64,000 nucleotides of DNA from Rhynchopus euleeides (lineage: Eukaryota; Euglenozoa; Diplonemea; Diplonemida; Diplonemidae). The notes beneath the pieces are model-generated. The model made no database searches. It was not told the DNA's origin and saw nothing but the letters and a program-made list of their open reading frames with translations. Below, one piece after another: positions 31,501-42,728 of this stretch; position 1 is the first letter of the stretch; each line of letters starts with the position of its first letter. Where the stretch lies: the NCBI GenBank assembly GCA_963210315.1, contig OY723267.1, positions 310,001 to 374,000 on the forward strand, in the 5' to 3' direction. A program made the translations under genes and the position numbers.

Positions 31501-34500
31501 CACCTCACGGGTGTACGGCAGCTGCACCGAGAACCTCACCTCGGTGCTGCAGCTGGAATCCTGGAGGCAGTTGCTGTTCAGCACTGGCACAGCCCCACCC
31601 ACGCACATAGGGTACACGCGGCTGGCAGAGCACTGCTCAGCAGCAAGGTGCCAGCGCAGCGCCTTCCTCGCCCACCGCAGCACAGAGCAGCCGTGCCCAG
31701 AGGCAAGGGGATCCGCGATGCCCAGGCTTGTCCAGTTGACGGCACTCCCGTCCTGCCACCTCCAGTTCGCAGCGTTGGTGCAGGACTCAGCACATGTGGC
31801 CCCCGCCCAGTATGCACGTGACTCGACCATCTGCCCGTTGGAAGAGCGCACGACGTGGTCGATATTCTTCTGCGTGTGTGTGTCAGGGAGGCTGGCGCCT
31901 GTCTTGGAGCACCACGACACGGCACTCTGCATGGCTTGCGAGGGACGGTCCGACACAAGCGGCGCACGCGGAAGGCTCACAATGCCGCCAACCTGGTTGG
32001 TGCAGGTGAGGGCTTGCCTGTCGGAGTTGGTCAGGCACAGCGTCAGGAGCGACACCTGTGAACGCGGGATGCCGAACCTGACCGCAAGGGAAGATGTGAA
32101 GATCCCAGCACGTGTGTCCATCCCGCCCTTGTCTGCAGCACGCTCGAGCACGTCCCGTACCACAGTGTCCTGGATCGTGACCGACACAATGTGGTTCATG
32201 TTCATTGCGACGTGGGCCTTGGTCACGGTGACCTTGCCGTTTGAGGTAGGTGCTCCTGTGTAGGCGTGCACGTTGCGTACCTGCAAGGCCTGCGTATCTG
32301 TGTTCAGCGTCAGTGCCACAGCCTCGAGCAAGAGTGTCGAGAGCGACTTCGATCGAATGCAGGTCTTCGGCTTGTGCGGCGACGAGCATCCATCTGTGCA
32401 GCGAAACCCGTGGGCACAGGCGCAGACCCTGGTGTGCTTGCTGAAGGCAAAGCACTCTGTCGAGTGTGCTTCCCCGCAGCTTCGCTCGCATGGCTCCGGA
32501 GCCGTGCCTCTGTGGCACAGCGATGTGATGTACCCGTGCCTCTTGGTGGGGTACCTGAACCCTGACATCAGGCGGCACGTGCCCTGCGACGCCTTGTACA
32601 CTACAGCCTTGCACTCGCGGATGTGGTCGCACAGCCTCTGGCAGTCGGACACGCCGCGGGTGACGCTCGTGCCCACGGTACGCGCCCCTGACAGCTTGTA
32701 CTCTGACATGTGCTGCCAGCTGCATGTGGTCACAGGTTCCGGGCACGACACAGCGTAGGTCCGAATCGACCCGATGGCGACTTGGTCCCCTGCCGTCGGC
32801 AGCATGGCGCGCTTCAGCCAGCAGGTGCCCAGGTCCTTGGGAGCGAGGCTGCTGTCACGCGAGAAGGCATGGCACCCGACCTTCGGGGTGCACGCTGAGA
32901 TGCAATCCCCCAGAGTCGCGTTGTACAACGTACTGCGCCCGAAGTTGACTTTGAACAGCTCCGAGAGTGTGCCGTACGCCTCGGGCATCCACCCACGGCT
33001 ACAGCGGCTGACCTCTGCAGAAGGATATGCCAGCAGGCGCCGCGATGCATGCTGACCCGTGGCGTCTGAGTCAGAGTCGGACCCGTCGCTGTCGGCATAG
33101 CTGCTGTTGCCTGTGTGGTTGTACCTGTCGTCAGAGCCCGCGCCGGACGAGTTGGTGTCCATAACGTCACCTTCAAAGCTCCCGCAGGGCGCACAGCCCA
33201 CCATGCGTGCCGCGCTGCGCAGGTAAGTGTCCTCCGCATCGTCGCAGTGCAGCGTCTCGCGGAGGCCTTTGCAGCTTGCGGCTGTCTCCACCAGCAGCAC
33301 CACCTTCACGGAGGCAGGGGCGTCCGTGTCCACACCACCCACCTGCGGGCCGCCTGCCGAGTCTGCGGAGGCAGTTTCCCACCGCAGGCGGCAGGCGGTG
33401 CCGGAGCCGTAGCAGTTGCTGACGGAGGCCATCGACACGAGGTGCGTCGCGATGTTAAGCTCTGCTGCGACCAGGCGGGCAAGCCACTGCCGGTTGAGGT
33501 AGTCGGTGTAGTCGTAGCTCTCGGAGGGTTGGAACAGCAGCGGCACCTCAACGACCCTCGCAGACGACGTGCTCCACAGGAAGCCCGCCCTGAACAGCTG
33601 GACAGAGGTGCGCGTCATTGCGGGCAGGCCCATGTGCAGCAGCGCGGGGTTCATCTTGTCCATGAAGATGTTGTCGTGTCCGTGCAGCTCAGTGCCAATG
33701 CTTTGGAAAGCGTTGTGCAGGAACTGCTGAGGCTGCATGCCCACTGGCACACGTGCCACCACCGTTGCCTCGAGGGCAGGGTTCTGTGTCTTGGTGCGAG
33801 TGTGGAGGCCGCTGAAGGAGGACGGGGACAGGCCTGCGACATGCAGTCGCACACGCAGCTGCACCGTCGCCGTGCTGTGCACCTCCGTCTCGTTGGACTC
33901 GCCTGACAGGACTGACACGAGGCGTGAAGGTGCCTGCAGGCGCACGCAGGAGTCTGCAGCAGCATCGGCAGGTCCCTCTGCTGTAGCAGTCTTCAGGGAA
34001 CAGATGCCGTCTGGTGTGTACTGTGCGACCCTGCAGCCCTGTTCGTGCAGGCAAGCCTCGCGGCACTGCTTGCTCGTGAGGCCCGGTGTTGTGAGGATGT
34101 CACCGCTGACGAATGCTTTGTCGATGCAGTGGAAGCCGTCCCAAGGCACCACACTGGATTTGATGCACACTGTCGACGCCTCCACCACCCCCTCTGTCGG
34201 GACTGCGTAGAGAGACTTCAACACGCAGCGCTTGTCGGAGGCATGGTGCACCGCGACGAAGCACCTGCCAGACATCGTGCACAGCCGCGTGCAGTCGTCA
34301 GGGGTCATCACCCCATGGGTCGTGCTCAGGCTGCCGCCGTGGTACGCCCCCCTCGTGCAGCGGTACCCAGTCATTGGGCGTTGCTGCTTCGAGAACCCCG
34401 TGCCGTCTGCTGTGGACGTGTTGCTCAGCAGGGTGCACATGGGGCTCGCGAAGGAGAAGTGGGCACAGCGTGCCATGACGTGGCACAGCGTCCGGCAGCG

Positions 34501-35643
34501 GTCTGAGCTCTTAGCCCTCACACGCGCCACGACTGCGCTCTCCGGAAAGCTGGCCTGCTGCTTCAGGAAGTAGCGCGACAGGGAAACCGAGGTGTGCTGC
34601 CGTGCATCCACCACGGCCCACACGCCACTCGCACCATCACGCTCGGGCCCTGACCTCTCCTGTGTGACGAGGTGCTGGCCCTTGGACATCGCCACACACG
34701 ACGTGACGGCGGCGTCTGCGTCGACCAGGTCCCCGCCCTGCGCAATGATGCGACACTCGCGTGTGTCTGAGTTGTAGTCCACAGCACCGCAGACATGCTC
34801 GAATGACTGGCACACTGCCTTGCACCGCCGCAAGGACTGAACGTTAAGCGCAAACACGCTGTCCTTGTGGCGCTGCCCATCGACGCAGGAAAACGCACGA
34901 CGGTGGGGCATCGCACACGACACACCATCTGTCGACGCATCGACGGCGACACTGCCCGTGAACAGCGTGCACCACATCCCTGAGTACGAAGCAGCGGTAC
35001 AGCCCGACAGCGCTGAGCAGCTCGCCTGGCACGCTGCGAGGGTCGGCACCTCGTCGAGGCTGAGCTTCGTGCCGACCGCCGCCCCCACATCGCAGGCAAA
35101 CGACGCATTCAGCGCCGTAGGCACCGCCAACACCCTGCGACAGGCCGTCCGAAGCGCGCTGGTCGCCAGCTGTGGGGCCTCGGAACGGGCAACGTGGCAG
35201 ACACCCCTCTGGAAGGAAACACCCTGGCAGTCGCCAATGCGGGTGCACTCCTGCATGCAGGGCTCCAGAGCCTCGATGCCTTCGAAGGTGACGTCGTCCT
35301 CCCCCTCGTGGTAGGAGTACCCCTGCACGCAGGCGTAGGGCGTCCCCTCCTTCCCGAGTCTGCAGCGCACAGAGTCCGCCTCCCCCGACACCACGACGCC
35401 CTCCCCGCTGTACAACACGCAGTGGCCGCGCCTCATCGTGACGACATGGCACCCTGCAACCGCTGCGCACAGGCCCTGGCAGGAGGCAAGCGAGGGGCGC
35501 CGGGTGGCGAACAGAGGGAGGCCCGTCGACACCCCCCCCTCCTCGCAGGTGAAGGCACGCTCGACAGCCGCAGCACCGCAGGCCAGGCCAAGAAGGGCAG
35601 CGCTAATGAGAGCACCCCTTGCGGTGCGTGCCATGCCGCTCAT
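28535..35643 (-). CDS. Giant single-pass receptor-like protein 2, tandem paralogue (5 exons)
   Basis: Exons 35643-31160, 31112-30987, 30938-30484, 30431-30358 and 30304-28535 join in phase to 2302 aa. Introns are 47-53 nt; three start GTATG and one GTGAAG. The leader MSGMARTARGALISAALLGL (an alternative ATG is at 35634) is followed by about seven N-terminal PAN/apple-like repeats (31-570), two more after a Ser/Asp-rich linker (about 880-1044), a Cys-rich EGF-like stretch, a C-type-lectin-like domain (about 1243-1344, AYWAGATCAESC), an EGF module (about 1505-1550), a transmembrane helix (about 1761-1782), a PDZ-like domain (GVMWDDHTLVVGV to INGEVV), the APADHWMYSSPSGHW module (about 2018-2043) and SH3/Tudor-like segments. 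The architecture matches receptor 1, with fewer PAN repeats and two fewer introns. An extracellular ligand-binding and cytosolic scaffold role is an inference from the domains. Confidence 0.85.
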
Positions 35644-35675
35644 TGCGAGCAGCACAGCGGATGTGCCTTTTTCGC

Positions 35676-35705
35676 CTGTGGGTGTGGGACAAGTGAGGGG
35701 AGGGA
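35676..35705 (-). promoter_or_regulatory. Candidate spliced-leader acceptor of receptor 2
   Basis: The minus strand reads CTCCCCTCACTTGTCCCACA, then CCCACAG, followed by a 32-nt leader and the ATG at 35643. A strong pyrimidine tract with a terminal CAG is consistent with trans-splicing, and it also supports that start over the longer open frame. Confidence 0.4.
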
Positions 35706-37456
35706 CATGTGGAGCAGGGTGAGTTTCGACCGTGGCATGAGGCAGCAGTTGGTAAAGGCAACCCTGGCGCAAGCCCTGGGGAGGTAGGGTGGGGGTGCCG
35801 GGGGTGTTGTCCACTGCGAATTTGGCGCGTTCGCAGGGTTGGCGCCAGAAGTGCCCTGAACCTTTCAAAATATATACAGGCGGAGGTTTCTTTCGTGCGA
35901 ACCGCGCACTGCGTCCCGTGCGGCTGCGGCTCTGCCTGACTGGGGTTAGGTCACCCATTCGCAGCCCACCACCCCCTCAACCTCTCCCGGGAAGAAAAGG
36001 GGTGATGGCGTGCTCCGGAAAAATCAATCACATGGAGTGGCGAGGACACACGCACACACAACACTCACTCACACCCGACACGCCCCCTGCCGCCATGTCC
36101 CTGCTGTTTCACTGTTCGACCCCCCTCTTGGGCTACGTGTCGTGGGGGGCTGTCGAACATCAGCCAAGCCAAGCCACGGACGCGAGCGTGACAGAGGGAA
36201 GGAGTTGAACTGAAAGAGCGGGACAATTCAGCTCCGAGAGGTTAGCGGGTGTAGAGGGGGGGGGGGTGGGCGCCCCTGCCCCCTCGTCCCCACCCACCCC
36301 TCCAGAAGCCCGGTGGGGAGGGGGGGAGGGGGCGGGGATGGGTGATGGTCAAAGCTGATTTCTTTGCAGCTGCCTTTTGGAGCCTTATTGTCGCTCCGCT
36401 CAGCAGCTGGTCTAACGAGAAACGAACTGCTGCCGTGGCTCTGGTTGGGCTCCCCTGCCACATACGTGTGAATACTTTATCTGAAGGAGTGGAGAAGGAG
36501 GGACGCTCCGTTGAGACCTTCTGCTCAGAAGTGCAGTAAAGTGAGAAGCTCTCTGTGCCCCCCGCTGGATCGTGAACTAAGAACTGCCGAAAGTTGTTCA
36601 GTTGGAACGCAGACTCCGCTCTTGGTGTACACACCACTCCCAGCCTGACAAAGTGGTGTGAAGCGGGGTGACTTGGCTTAGGGTCGCAAGGATCCAGCGA
36701 AAGGCGCAGAAAGCTCCCCCAGTTGGCTACGCCGAACTAAAAAAGGGTGAGCCTGTGCGTGCCTCACAAAAGTAAAGAAGTTGGCTGCAAAGTGACACAG
36801 CCACGGCACAGACAGCGGAGGTTCTCCAAACTGGCACGAACCCGATCTCCACTCTTCACACACACCTATAGTGAGCTGCAGTCACGGCACCAGAGTCTGG
36901 CAGACAACCCAAAACGGGGGGGGGGGGGGGGGGGTGGGTCACTCCAGACCCCAAAAACAAATACGGACAAAAAATAAATACAATCCGCCCGATCACGGGC
37001 TTGATCAACTCCGCTGCGCTCTACAACGCATGAGCACCCACCACATCAAGTGGGATACCCCGGCTCTCCGGTCAACAATTCATAACATGGTGTGCACAAC
37101 ACTCACCGATGCCTCGCTTGGCATGCTCTCCCCCACTCACCCCCATGGACCAGGCCACCAGGGGCACCCAACAGTCGTGCCGGAGGCCCTTCCTTCCCCC
37201 GTTGTGTGCAAAGAATCCCCCAAAGGGGATTATGCTGTGCAGCTAGTGGTTTGACAGAGCACCTCCCCCACACACCACATACCACACACGTTACTCTTTG
37301 TTGTTGAGCGCAGGCCGCACCGAGTGGACTCTGATGCGTCCCCTCTGCTCTACTGTCAAGAATACCCCCAACACACACACGTGAATCTCTTTCTACCAGA
37401 AATCCCTGCTGTCAGCACACAGCAGCTGCCTGCCCCCGCACACCGTGTTCCTGTTC
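35706..37456. other. Intergenic region upstream of receptor 2
   Basis: No gene was found. It holds an inverted repeat at about 36114-36160 (GTTCGACCCCCCTC with GGGGGGCTGTCGAAC), a 20-nt G-run near 36915, and a dispersed fragment at about 36680-36740 whose core TTGGCTACGCCGAAC and nearby GCAAGGATCC recur at about 46660-46710. Its right end should be the 3' untranslated region of the TLC gene. Confidence 0.45.
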
Positions 37457-38320
37457 TTACTCAGACTTCTTCTTCTTGCCACCGAGGGTCTCGCGGACCT
37501 TGTCGACAATGCGCTGGGTCCAGTAGACCTGGAGCAGCCAGCCACCCGAGAAGAGGAAGAGGACCAGGCAGGACAGGGGGAAGGGGAGCGGGACGGCGGA
37601 GGGGTTGGTTGAGAACTCGCTGATCGCCACAGCGAGACCGTAGCCGAAGAAGAAGATGCGGAAGGCGATGAAGGACAGGATGAAGATCCCCCCGGACACC
37701 AGGTGGATCGTCTTCGTCGAGGTGAACCAGCCCGTCATCATGTTGATGTTCAGCGGCACGGTCGACATCTCCATCGCCATGGCGAAGGAGGACAGGCGGC
37801 AGAAAGCGTAGTTCCCGGAGAGCACCACCGCAAGGAAGAGGAAGACCACGTGGTGCACGATCTTGTCGAGACCCTCCTCCCACCCCAGGAGCCACATGAC
37901 GGTGATGAAGGCAGCGTACCCTGTGAACAGCTCGCCCACCACTGCCTGCTGGTTGGTCACACCCACCCACTCCGACTGGGAGCCGGCAAGCGCCTCGCGG
38001 TTGCCGACGCTCGCCTCGTAGGGGCAGTCGAGGGAGGTGAATGCGCCGTAGATTGCAGCGGGCCCGAGGTAGCCGTGGAAGGCGATGCCGACAAGGCAGA
38101 AGGCCATCTGCTTGTACAGCTCGTCTCCGTGGGGGGCGCCCTCCTTCGGCACAGCCCCACGCATCAGTGCAGCGGAGGCGTAGCGGAAGAAGACCACGCC
38201 GGCCAGGAGCACACCCATCACCACAGGGGCCACGGTGAGCATCGAGTGGAAGCCACGCACCTGCGTGTCGTCGCTGCGCCAGCCCGCAAGCTGCATGACA
38301 GGGTCAACGGAAGGGTCCAT
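37457..38320 (-). CDS. TLC-domain (TRAM/LAG1/CLN8-like) membrane protein
   Basis: A single exon encodes 287 aa from the ATG at 38320; a longer frame exists only with a TTG start. About six to seven hydrophobic spans are visible, from MLTVAPVVMGVLLAGVVFF near the N-terminus to a final span (CLVLFLFSGGWLLQVYW) and a Lys-rich end (GGKKKKSE). The segment with DKIVHHVVFLFLAVV, then MEMSTVPLNINMM, carries the pattern of TLC domains, found in ceramide synthases, TRAM and the TLCD family, which act on or sense lipids in the ER or plasma membrane. The C-terminal lysines could be an ER-retrieval signal. The paired-histidine ceramide synthase motif is not complete, so a TLCD-like role fits better than ceramide synthesis. 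A CAG sits 2 nt before the ATG, compatible with trans-splicing. Confidence 0.75.
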   Translation of the reverse strand: MDPSVDPVMQLAGWRSDDTQVRGFHSMLTVAPVVMGVLLAGVVFFRYASAALMRGAVPKEGAPHGDELYKQMAFCLVGIAFHGYLGPAAIYGAFTSLDCPYEASVGNREALAGSQSEWVGVTNQQAVVGELFTGYAAFITVMWLLGWEEGLDKIVHHVVFLFLAVVLSGNYAFCRLSSFAMAMEMSTVPLNINMMTGWFTSTKTIHLVSGGIFILSFIAFRIFFFGYGLAVAISEFSTNPSAVPLPFPLSCLVLFLFSGGWLLQVYWTQRIVDKVRETLGGKKKKSE

Positions 38321-38322
38321 TG

Positions 38323-38345
38323 CTGCAGGGGGCAAGGGGATGCTG
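38323..38345 (-). promoter_or_regulatory. Candidate spliced-leader acceptor of the TLC gene
   Basis: The minus strand reads CAGCATCCCCTTGCCCCCTG, then CAG, then CA and the ATG at 38320. The pyrimidine tract ends in CAG only 2 nt before the start codon, so the mature 5' leader would come almost entirely from the spliced leader. Confidence 0.4.
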
Positions 38346-39593
38346 AAGGGGCTGTTTGCCTGAGGGGAATTGCTGTGGTGGGGTGTTCAAATATGGATGT
38401 GGGCGTGATGTGTGCGGTGTGAAGCGTTGGGAGGGGAGAGGGGTGGGGGGGGGGGATGGGGAATACTGGCACTGATTGATGTCCATTCTCCTGTCTCCGT
38501 TCCTCGCGTTTTTCGGTGCGGCAGAGCCGGGCACGCATAAGAGTGAAGAGTGACCAGATCAATCAAACACACAAGGGCAAACCGATTATTGACTGTGTTT
38601 CAACGCGCGCGGGTCGCGAGCGACTCGCAGTTTGATTCGACAGACAGCCGACTGGAAAGTGGCTGTTCTCCAGATATGACCAGTCGAGCCTGAAACTCAA
38701 ATAACCCTGAGGTTCAACCAATGGCGACTTGCAAAGGACACTTCTCCGGTGTTCGCACGTTTGTCTGAGCAGAAGTGACACCACCTCGCGCACTAGCTGC
38801 AAGCCACTTGGAAAACCGGCCATGGAAATGGCTGGCTCCAGTGATGATCAAGTTCTCTGTTGGAGAGTGGAGTGTCAGGAAAAACGGAATTCAGGAAGTC
38901 GACGAACCAACAGGCTTCCGTACGACCCGAGGACGTGGGCCTTGGTTTACGCGCCTTCTTGAAAGCACCCTTCGTATCGACCGTCTCCTCAGTGACTCGC
39001 ATAATGCCACATCCATTGATTCTGATGAAGAAATACTCAGGCAGGGGGTACAAACCCCACGTGGACCCACCTGCCAAACCCAAAGGAAGAGACAACGTGT
39101 CACTTCGTCACTGTTCAACCTACGTTCCTCTCTTCGTCGGTAAGAACACTTCCACACAAACTCTCGCCGAAACGGGCGAGGTGCTTCTGGAAAGCCGAAT
39201 GGCTTGCCACACGATTTCGCACGTCTTTTAAAGAAACGAAATGCGGGAGACGGGAAGGACGGTGGTACAGGGCCAACGCCCACTGGCGCTTTGGGCAGCA
39301 CCTGTGGGGCCAGTGGAGGCTAGGAGAAAAACACATCACGACCGGAGCAGGCGGGTGGAGTGGAAAGTATCACAGAACTTAAAACAGCCTCGGGCCCAGC
39401 ACCATGAGGTGCAACAGACCTTTATCACCTCGCTTTTGCGCTTGAAACGAAAGTGGCGAGCGGTGGAGATGCTGCCACCCAACAGCGCAACAAATGAGGC
39501 GGGGCGGCACCGATGGGGGAGAGGTCGAGGAGACAAGCATTGGAGTGGATCCTGTGTCTGCTGTATACCCGCAGGCAACTCACAAATCTCTCG
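38346..39593. other. Spacer between the TLC and ankyrin genes
   Basis: No gene was recognised. A 123-codon plus-strand frame (38860-39231) has no familiar features and runs against the strand of all neighbours. The part next to 39594 should be the 3' untranslated region of the ankyrin gene. Confidence 0.4.
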
Positions 39594-41525
39594 TCAGATT
39601 TTTGACGACTGGTTCACAAGCAGCTCCTGCTGCACCTGCAGCCTCTGAGGCAGACGAGGGGGCACCTTGCGCGTAATGAGCTCCATATCCAGGCTGGCGG
39701 CGGGGGTGGTAGTGGAGAACAGGCACCTTTGCAGAGTCACACAGAATCCAAACCCCATCGATCCTCCCCCCCCTCCCACACACGCAGACGCATACCTCGG
39801 AGGCCTTTGTGCCTTTGGCCCTATCTTCACAACCGCCTGTCCGGAGCTGATCGGTGTGCTGTGTAACCGCACTACACCGCTGGTGTCGGAGTCCCGGTGG
39901 TCCCACTGCGGGCACCCGGCGGAACTGCGGTGCACTGCGCCGTGGATGTGCAGCCACAGCACCTTGCCCACCAGCACCAGGCACAGCAGCAGGAGGCACA
40001 GGCAGGCGCCACGTGTCACGATGCTCTCGACCACAACTAGGAGAACCACCGACACGCAGATGAGCGGGGCAGACACGAAAGAGCCCTGCAGCAGTGCGTT
40101 GGACTGCGCAGCACGGAACAGCGCATGCCGCTGCGGCATCCTCTTGCTGCACACCGCATAGATGGCCCAGGTGTACAGCACAACGTCGTACAGCAGAGGC
40201 AGGGCGCGCAGCCACACAGGGGGGGACGGCTCTGGGTCCGGCAGGAACCAGCAGAGCGCTGCCGCACTCAGCAGGTTCCCGAGGCACACCACGCCCAGCA
40301 GCGCAGCCGCCGCAGCGGTGTGCCCACCGGTGAACAGGAGGTAGACCGTGATGGCATACAGGAGGGTGATGGCGATGGTCACCTGGAAGTCCACAGCCAT
40401 CGACGTGACCCTCGCGCGCCACAGCGTCCCGATGTAGAGCAGCTTGCAGTGCTTCAGCGCGAGCTGCTCCACCTCGGGGTCCTCACGGGCCTCAAGCGCA
40501 TCGATGACGTCCTGCGTGTGAGGCCCGACAGGCGTGCGCCTCAGCAGCTGACCCACCACAGGCAGTGGGCAGTCCGCATCCTGCAGCGCCATCACCAGGG
40601 GGGGCGCGCTGCAGCCGATGCACCGGGTGGGGTCGAGGCATGTCGTGCTCTCCGCGTTGAGGAGCCTCTGCACCATCCCGACAGACCTCTTGTCGACGGC
40701 GTGCTGCAGCGGGGTCAGGAAGAACCCTTTGTTGAGGTCGATCCTGGGGTGTGCCAGGAGCTCATCCGCCATGTCCGCGGCATCGATATCTATCGCGCGG
40801 CAGAGCGCCGTCGACCCCATCCCGCTGCACAGCCTGTTGACGTTGAGCCGCGGGTGACGCATCACCAGCCGGAGCAGCTGCACATCTCCGGAGCACACAG
40901 CGCGCTGCAACGCACCCCCGCGGTTGGGGTTGATCCGGTCGGACCTGACAAGCGCCTCCACGACAGGCGCACACCCCATGTCCACAGCGAGCGCCAAAGG
41001 GGACCCGTTGTTGATGTCCGTGATGGGGCTCAGGAGCAGCAGGCTGACGAGGCGTGGGTTCTGCAGCTGCACCGCGTCGCACAGGGGATTGGATGTAGTG
41101 GGCCTCAGGTCCACAAGGGGGTACAGTATGATGGACTTCGCCATGCGGATCAGCTGCGACTCCACAGCAGCCTGCAGCGACGCGCATGTGAGGAGGAGCT
41201 TCCCTGTTGTGACGTGGAGGGACATCAGGCGGAACGCGCCGTCGAAGTCACGCCTCTGAATGCACGCCACCACATCCCGCTCCAGCTGCGGCTCCACCTG
41301 GCTTGTGTCCAGCTCAGAGACATGCCGGAAGCGGGTCACCCTGTGGCAGCGCAGGACATCCAGATCGAGCGCCGCAGGCGGTTCGAGAGAGACCTCGTCA
41401 GGGGAAAGGCCCAGATCGAGGGGGGCTTCCCTGAAGGGCAGCCTCCTCGCGCCAAGGGAGTCGACATCGTGCGATGCAGAGCTGCCGCTGCTCCCGTTGT
41501 CGCTGACAGGCGTGTAGTCCGGCAT
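39594..41525 (-). CDS. Ankyrin-repeat protein with a C-terminal multi-span membrane domain (2 exons)
   Basis: Exon 1 is 41525-39796 and exon 2 is 39693-39594, giving 609 aa. The 102-nt intron (GTATGCG to CGCCAG) is a multiple of three without stops, so intron retention would simply lengthen the protein. After a Ser-rich N-terminus and a helical region, residues about 175-330 contain about four ankyrin-type repeats (NGSPLALAVDMGCAPVVEAL, GGALQRAVCSGDVQLLRLVM, TALCRAIDIDAADMADELL, LTPLQHAVDKRSVGMVQRLL). The following 200 residues hold five or six hydrophobic spans. The order ankyrin then membrane domain recalls TRP-like or ion-channel-like proteins, but no pore signature is recognised. The ATG at 41525 is chosen because the upstream frame is low-complexity. 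The role is unknown; a membrane-tethered protein-interaction platform is an inference. Confidence 0.75.
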   Translation of the reverse strand: MPDYTPVSDNGSSGSSASHDVDSLGARRLPFREAPLDLGLSPDEVSLEPPAALDLDVLRCHRVTRFRHVSELDTSQVEPQLERDVVACIQRRDFDGAFRLMSLHVTTGKLLLTCASLQAAVESQLIRMAKSIILYPLVDLRPTTSNPLCDAVQLQNPRLVSLLLLSPITDINNGSPLALAVDMGCAPVVEALVRSDRINPNRGGALQRAVCSGDVQLLRLVMRHPRLNVNRLCSGMGSTALCRAIDIDAADMADELLAHPRIDLNKGFFLTPLQHAVDKRSVGMVQRLLNAESTTCLDPTRCIGCSAPPLVMALQDADCPLPVVGQLLRRTPVGPHTQDVIDALEAREDPEVEQLALKHCKLLYIGTLWRARVTSMAVDFQVTIAITLLYAITVYLLFTGGHTAAAAALLGVVCLGNLLSAAALCWFLPDPEPSPPVWLRALPLLYDVVLYTWAIYAVCSKRMPQRHALFRAAQSNALLQGSFVSAPLICVSVVLLVVVESIVTRGACLCLLLLCLVLVGKVLWLHIHGAVHRSSAGCPQWDHRDSDTSGVVRLHSTPISSGQAVVKIGPKAQRPPRYASACVGGGGGSMGFGFCVTLQRCLFSTTTPAASLDMELITRKVPPRLPQRLQVQQELLVNQSSKI

Positions 41526-42728
41526 GAGGAAGGGAGGGTGGTGGGGGGTGGAGAGCCTCCGCGTGTAGCTCCCCGGCAAAACCCCTGCGTGCGCAGTGTG
41601 TTGTGTGAGTGCCGTGGCGCACAAAACAAATTCTCTCGGAAACACTTCTGCCAGAGAGACAAGGCAACACCAGAGGTGGCGAAACCGACAAAAAAAAGCG
41701 TCAGGCAGTCCTCCACCCCCTCCTCGGACGACAATTTGATGATGTGTGCGTATGTGTGGATCTGATAATCTTGACGGGTTGGCGTTGGGGGGGGCGTGAG
41801 TGTGTCCGGTGCCCCGTGGTAGCACAAGTCTGCGGGGCCTCAGGGTTGAGGCGAAACTGCCGCTTTAGAGGACTGAGCCCACAATGAGGTACCCAGGACC
41901 TGCTTGTGCGAAGACCTTACTGCCCATCGGAGTGACCTCCCCTGCAGTCCCACGCCATTCTCTGCCCGGCGTTCCTCCGGCACTCCCGTCGCGCGACACA
42001 GATGCAGAGTCACATCACACAGCACACAGTACACTGTCTTTTGTGAGACAGTGAGAGAAGTACCAACTGACCCACACGTTACTGTCTAGAAGAAATTGAA
42101 TTGGTGCAACAGGGGCCTGTTACTGATATAAAATACCCACCGGCAGACACACAGGGGTGCAGCGAGGCACAAACTGTGGGCCATGCCGCGACAACCTCTG
42201 CTCTCCTGGCACAGAACGCGTGTCGTCCAACTGATTGCAACTCACCCCCCTCCTCAAAAACAGCATCCCGGCGGCGAGAGTTGATGCATTCGCCAGGAGG
42301 TATACAGCGATGTATATTGCCTGGATCTGCCAGTGGGTGCTACCCCCCTGTTGCAGACTGCCTCTTGCCGAAAACGGCGCCTCCGACTTAACAGACAACC
42401 CGCGAGACCACGAGGGACCGTTTTCGGAGGAGAAAATCCGAAGCTTCACGTTTTGCCCCCCCCCTCCCCCACCCCACACCCCCAATTGCCCCAGCCCACC
42501 CTCCCCCCGAATCAAAGGCTGGGCTAGGCAAAGCGCGGCAGCAATCTAACAGCCGGTACACAGGGGGGTCTGGGGAGGCAGCGTGGAGGGAAGGGGGGGG
42601 GGATAACCGCTGCTCCCCCACCACCCCCGCTCACCACACACCTTTTTCCCGCCTTACAATTTAGGTGCCACAATTGGCCCAAAAGAGGGTCTTCTGCGAC
42701 ACCAGACGGAGACAATCTCGGGCGACGC
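41526..42728. other. Spacer between the ankyrin gene and an unknown gene
   Basis: No supported gene. It has C-runs near 42458-42500 and G-runs near 42590-42600. Its left part holds the 5' region of the ankyrin gene, and its right part the 3' untranslated region of the unknown gene. Confidence 0.4.

Noticed and set aside
39694-39795. Possibility that the ankyrin-gene intron is coding
   Set aside because: It is a stop-free multiple of three, but the encoded stretch is Gly-rich and breaks the C-terminus, and both ends match the GTATG/CAG rule, so splicing is preferred though not proven.
40125-41765. 546-codon plus-strand open frame opposite the ankyrin gene
   Set aside because: It is an antisense shadow; the minus frame contains ankyrin repeats and membrane spans.
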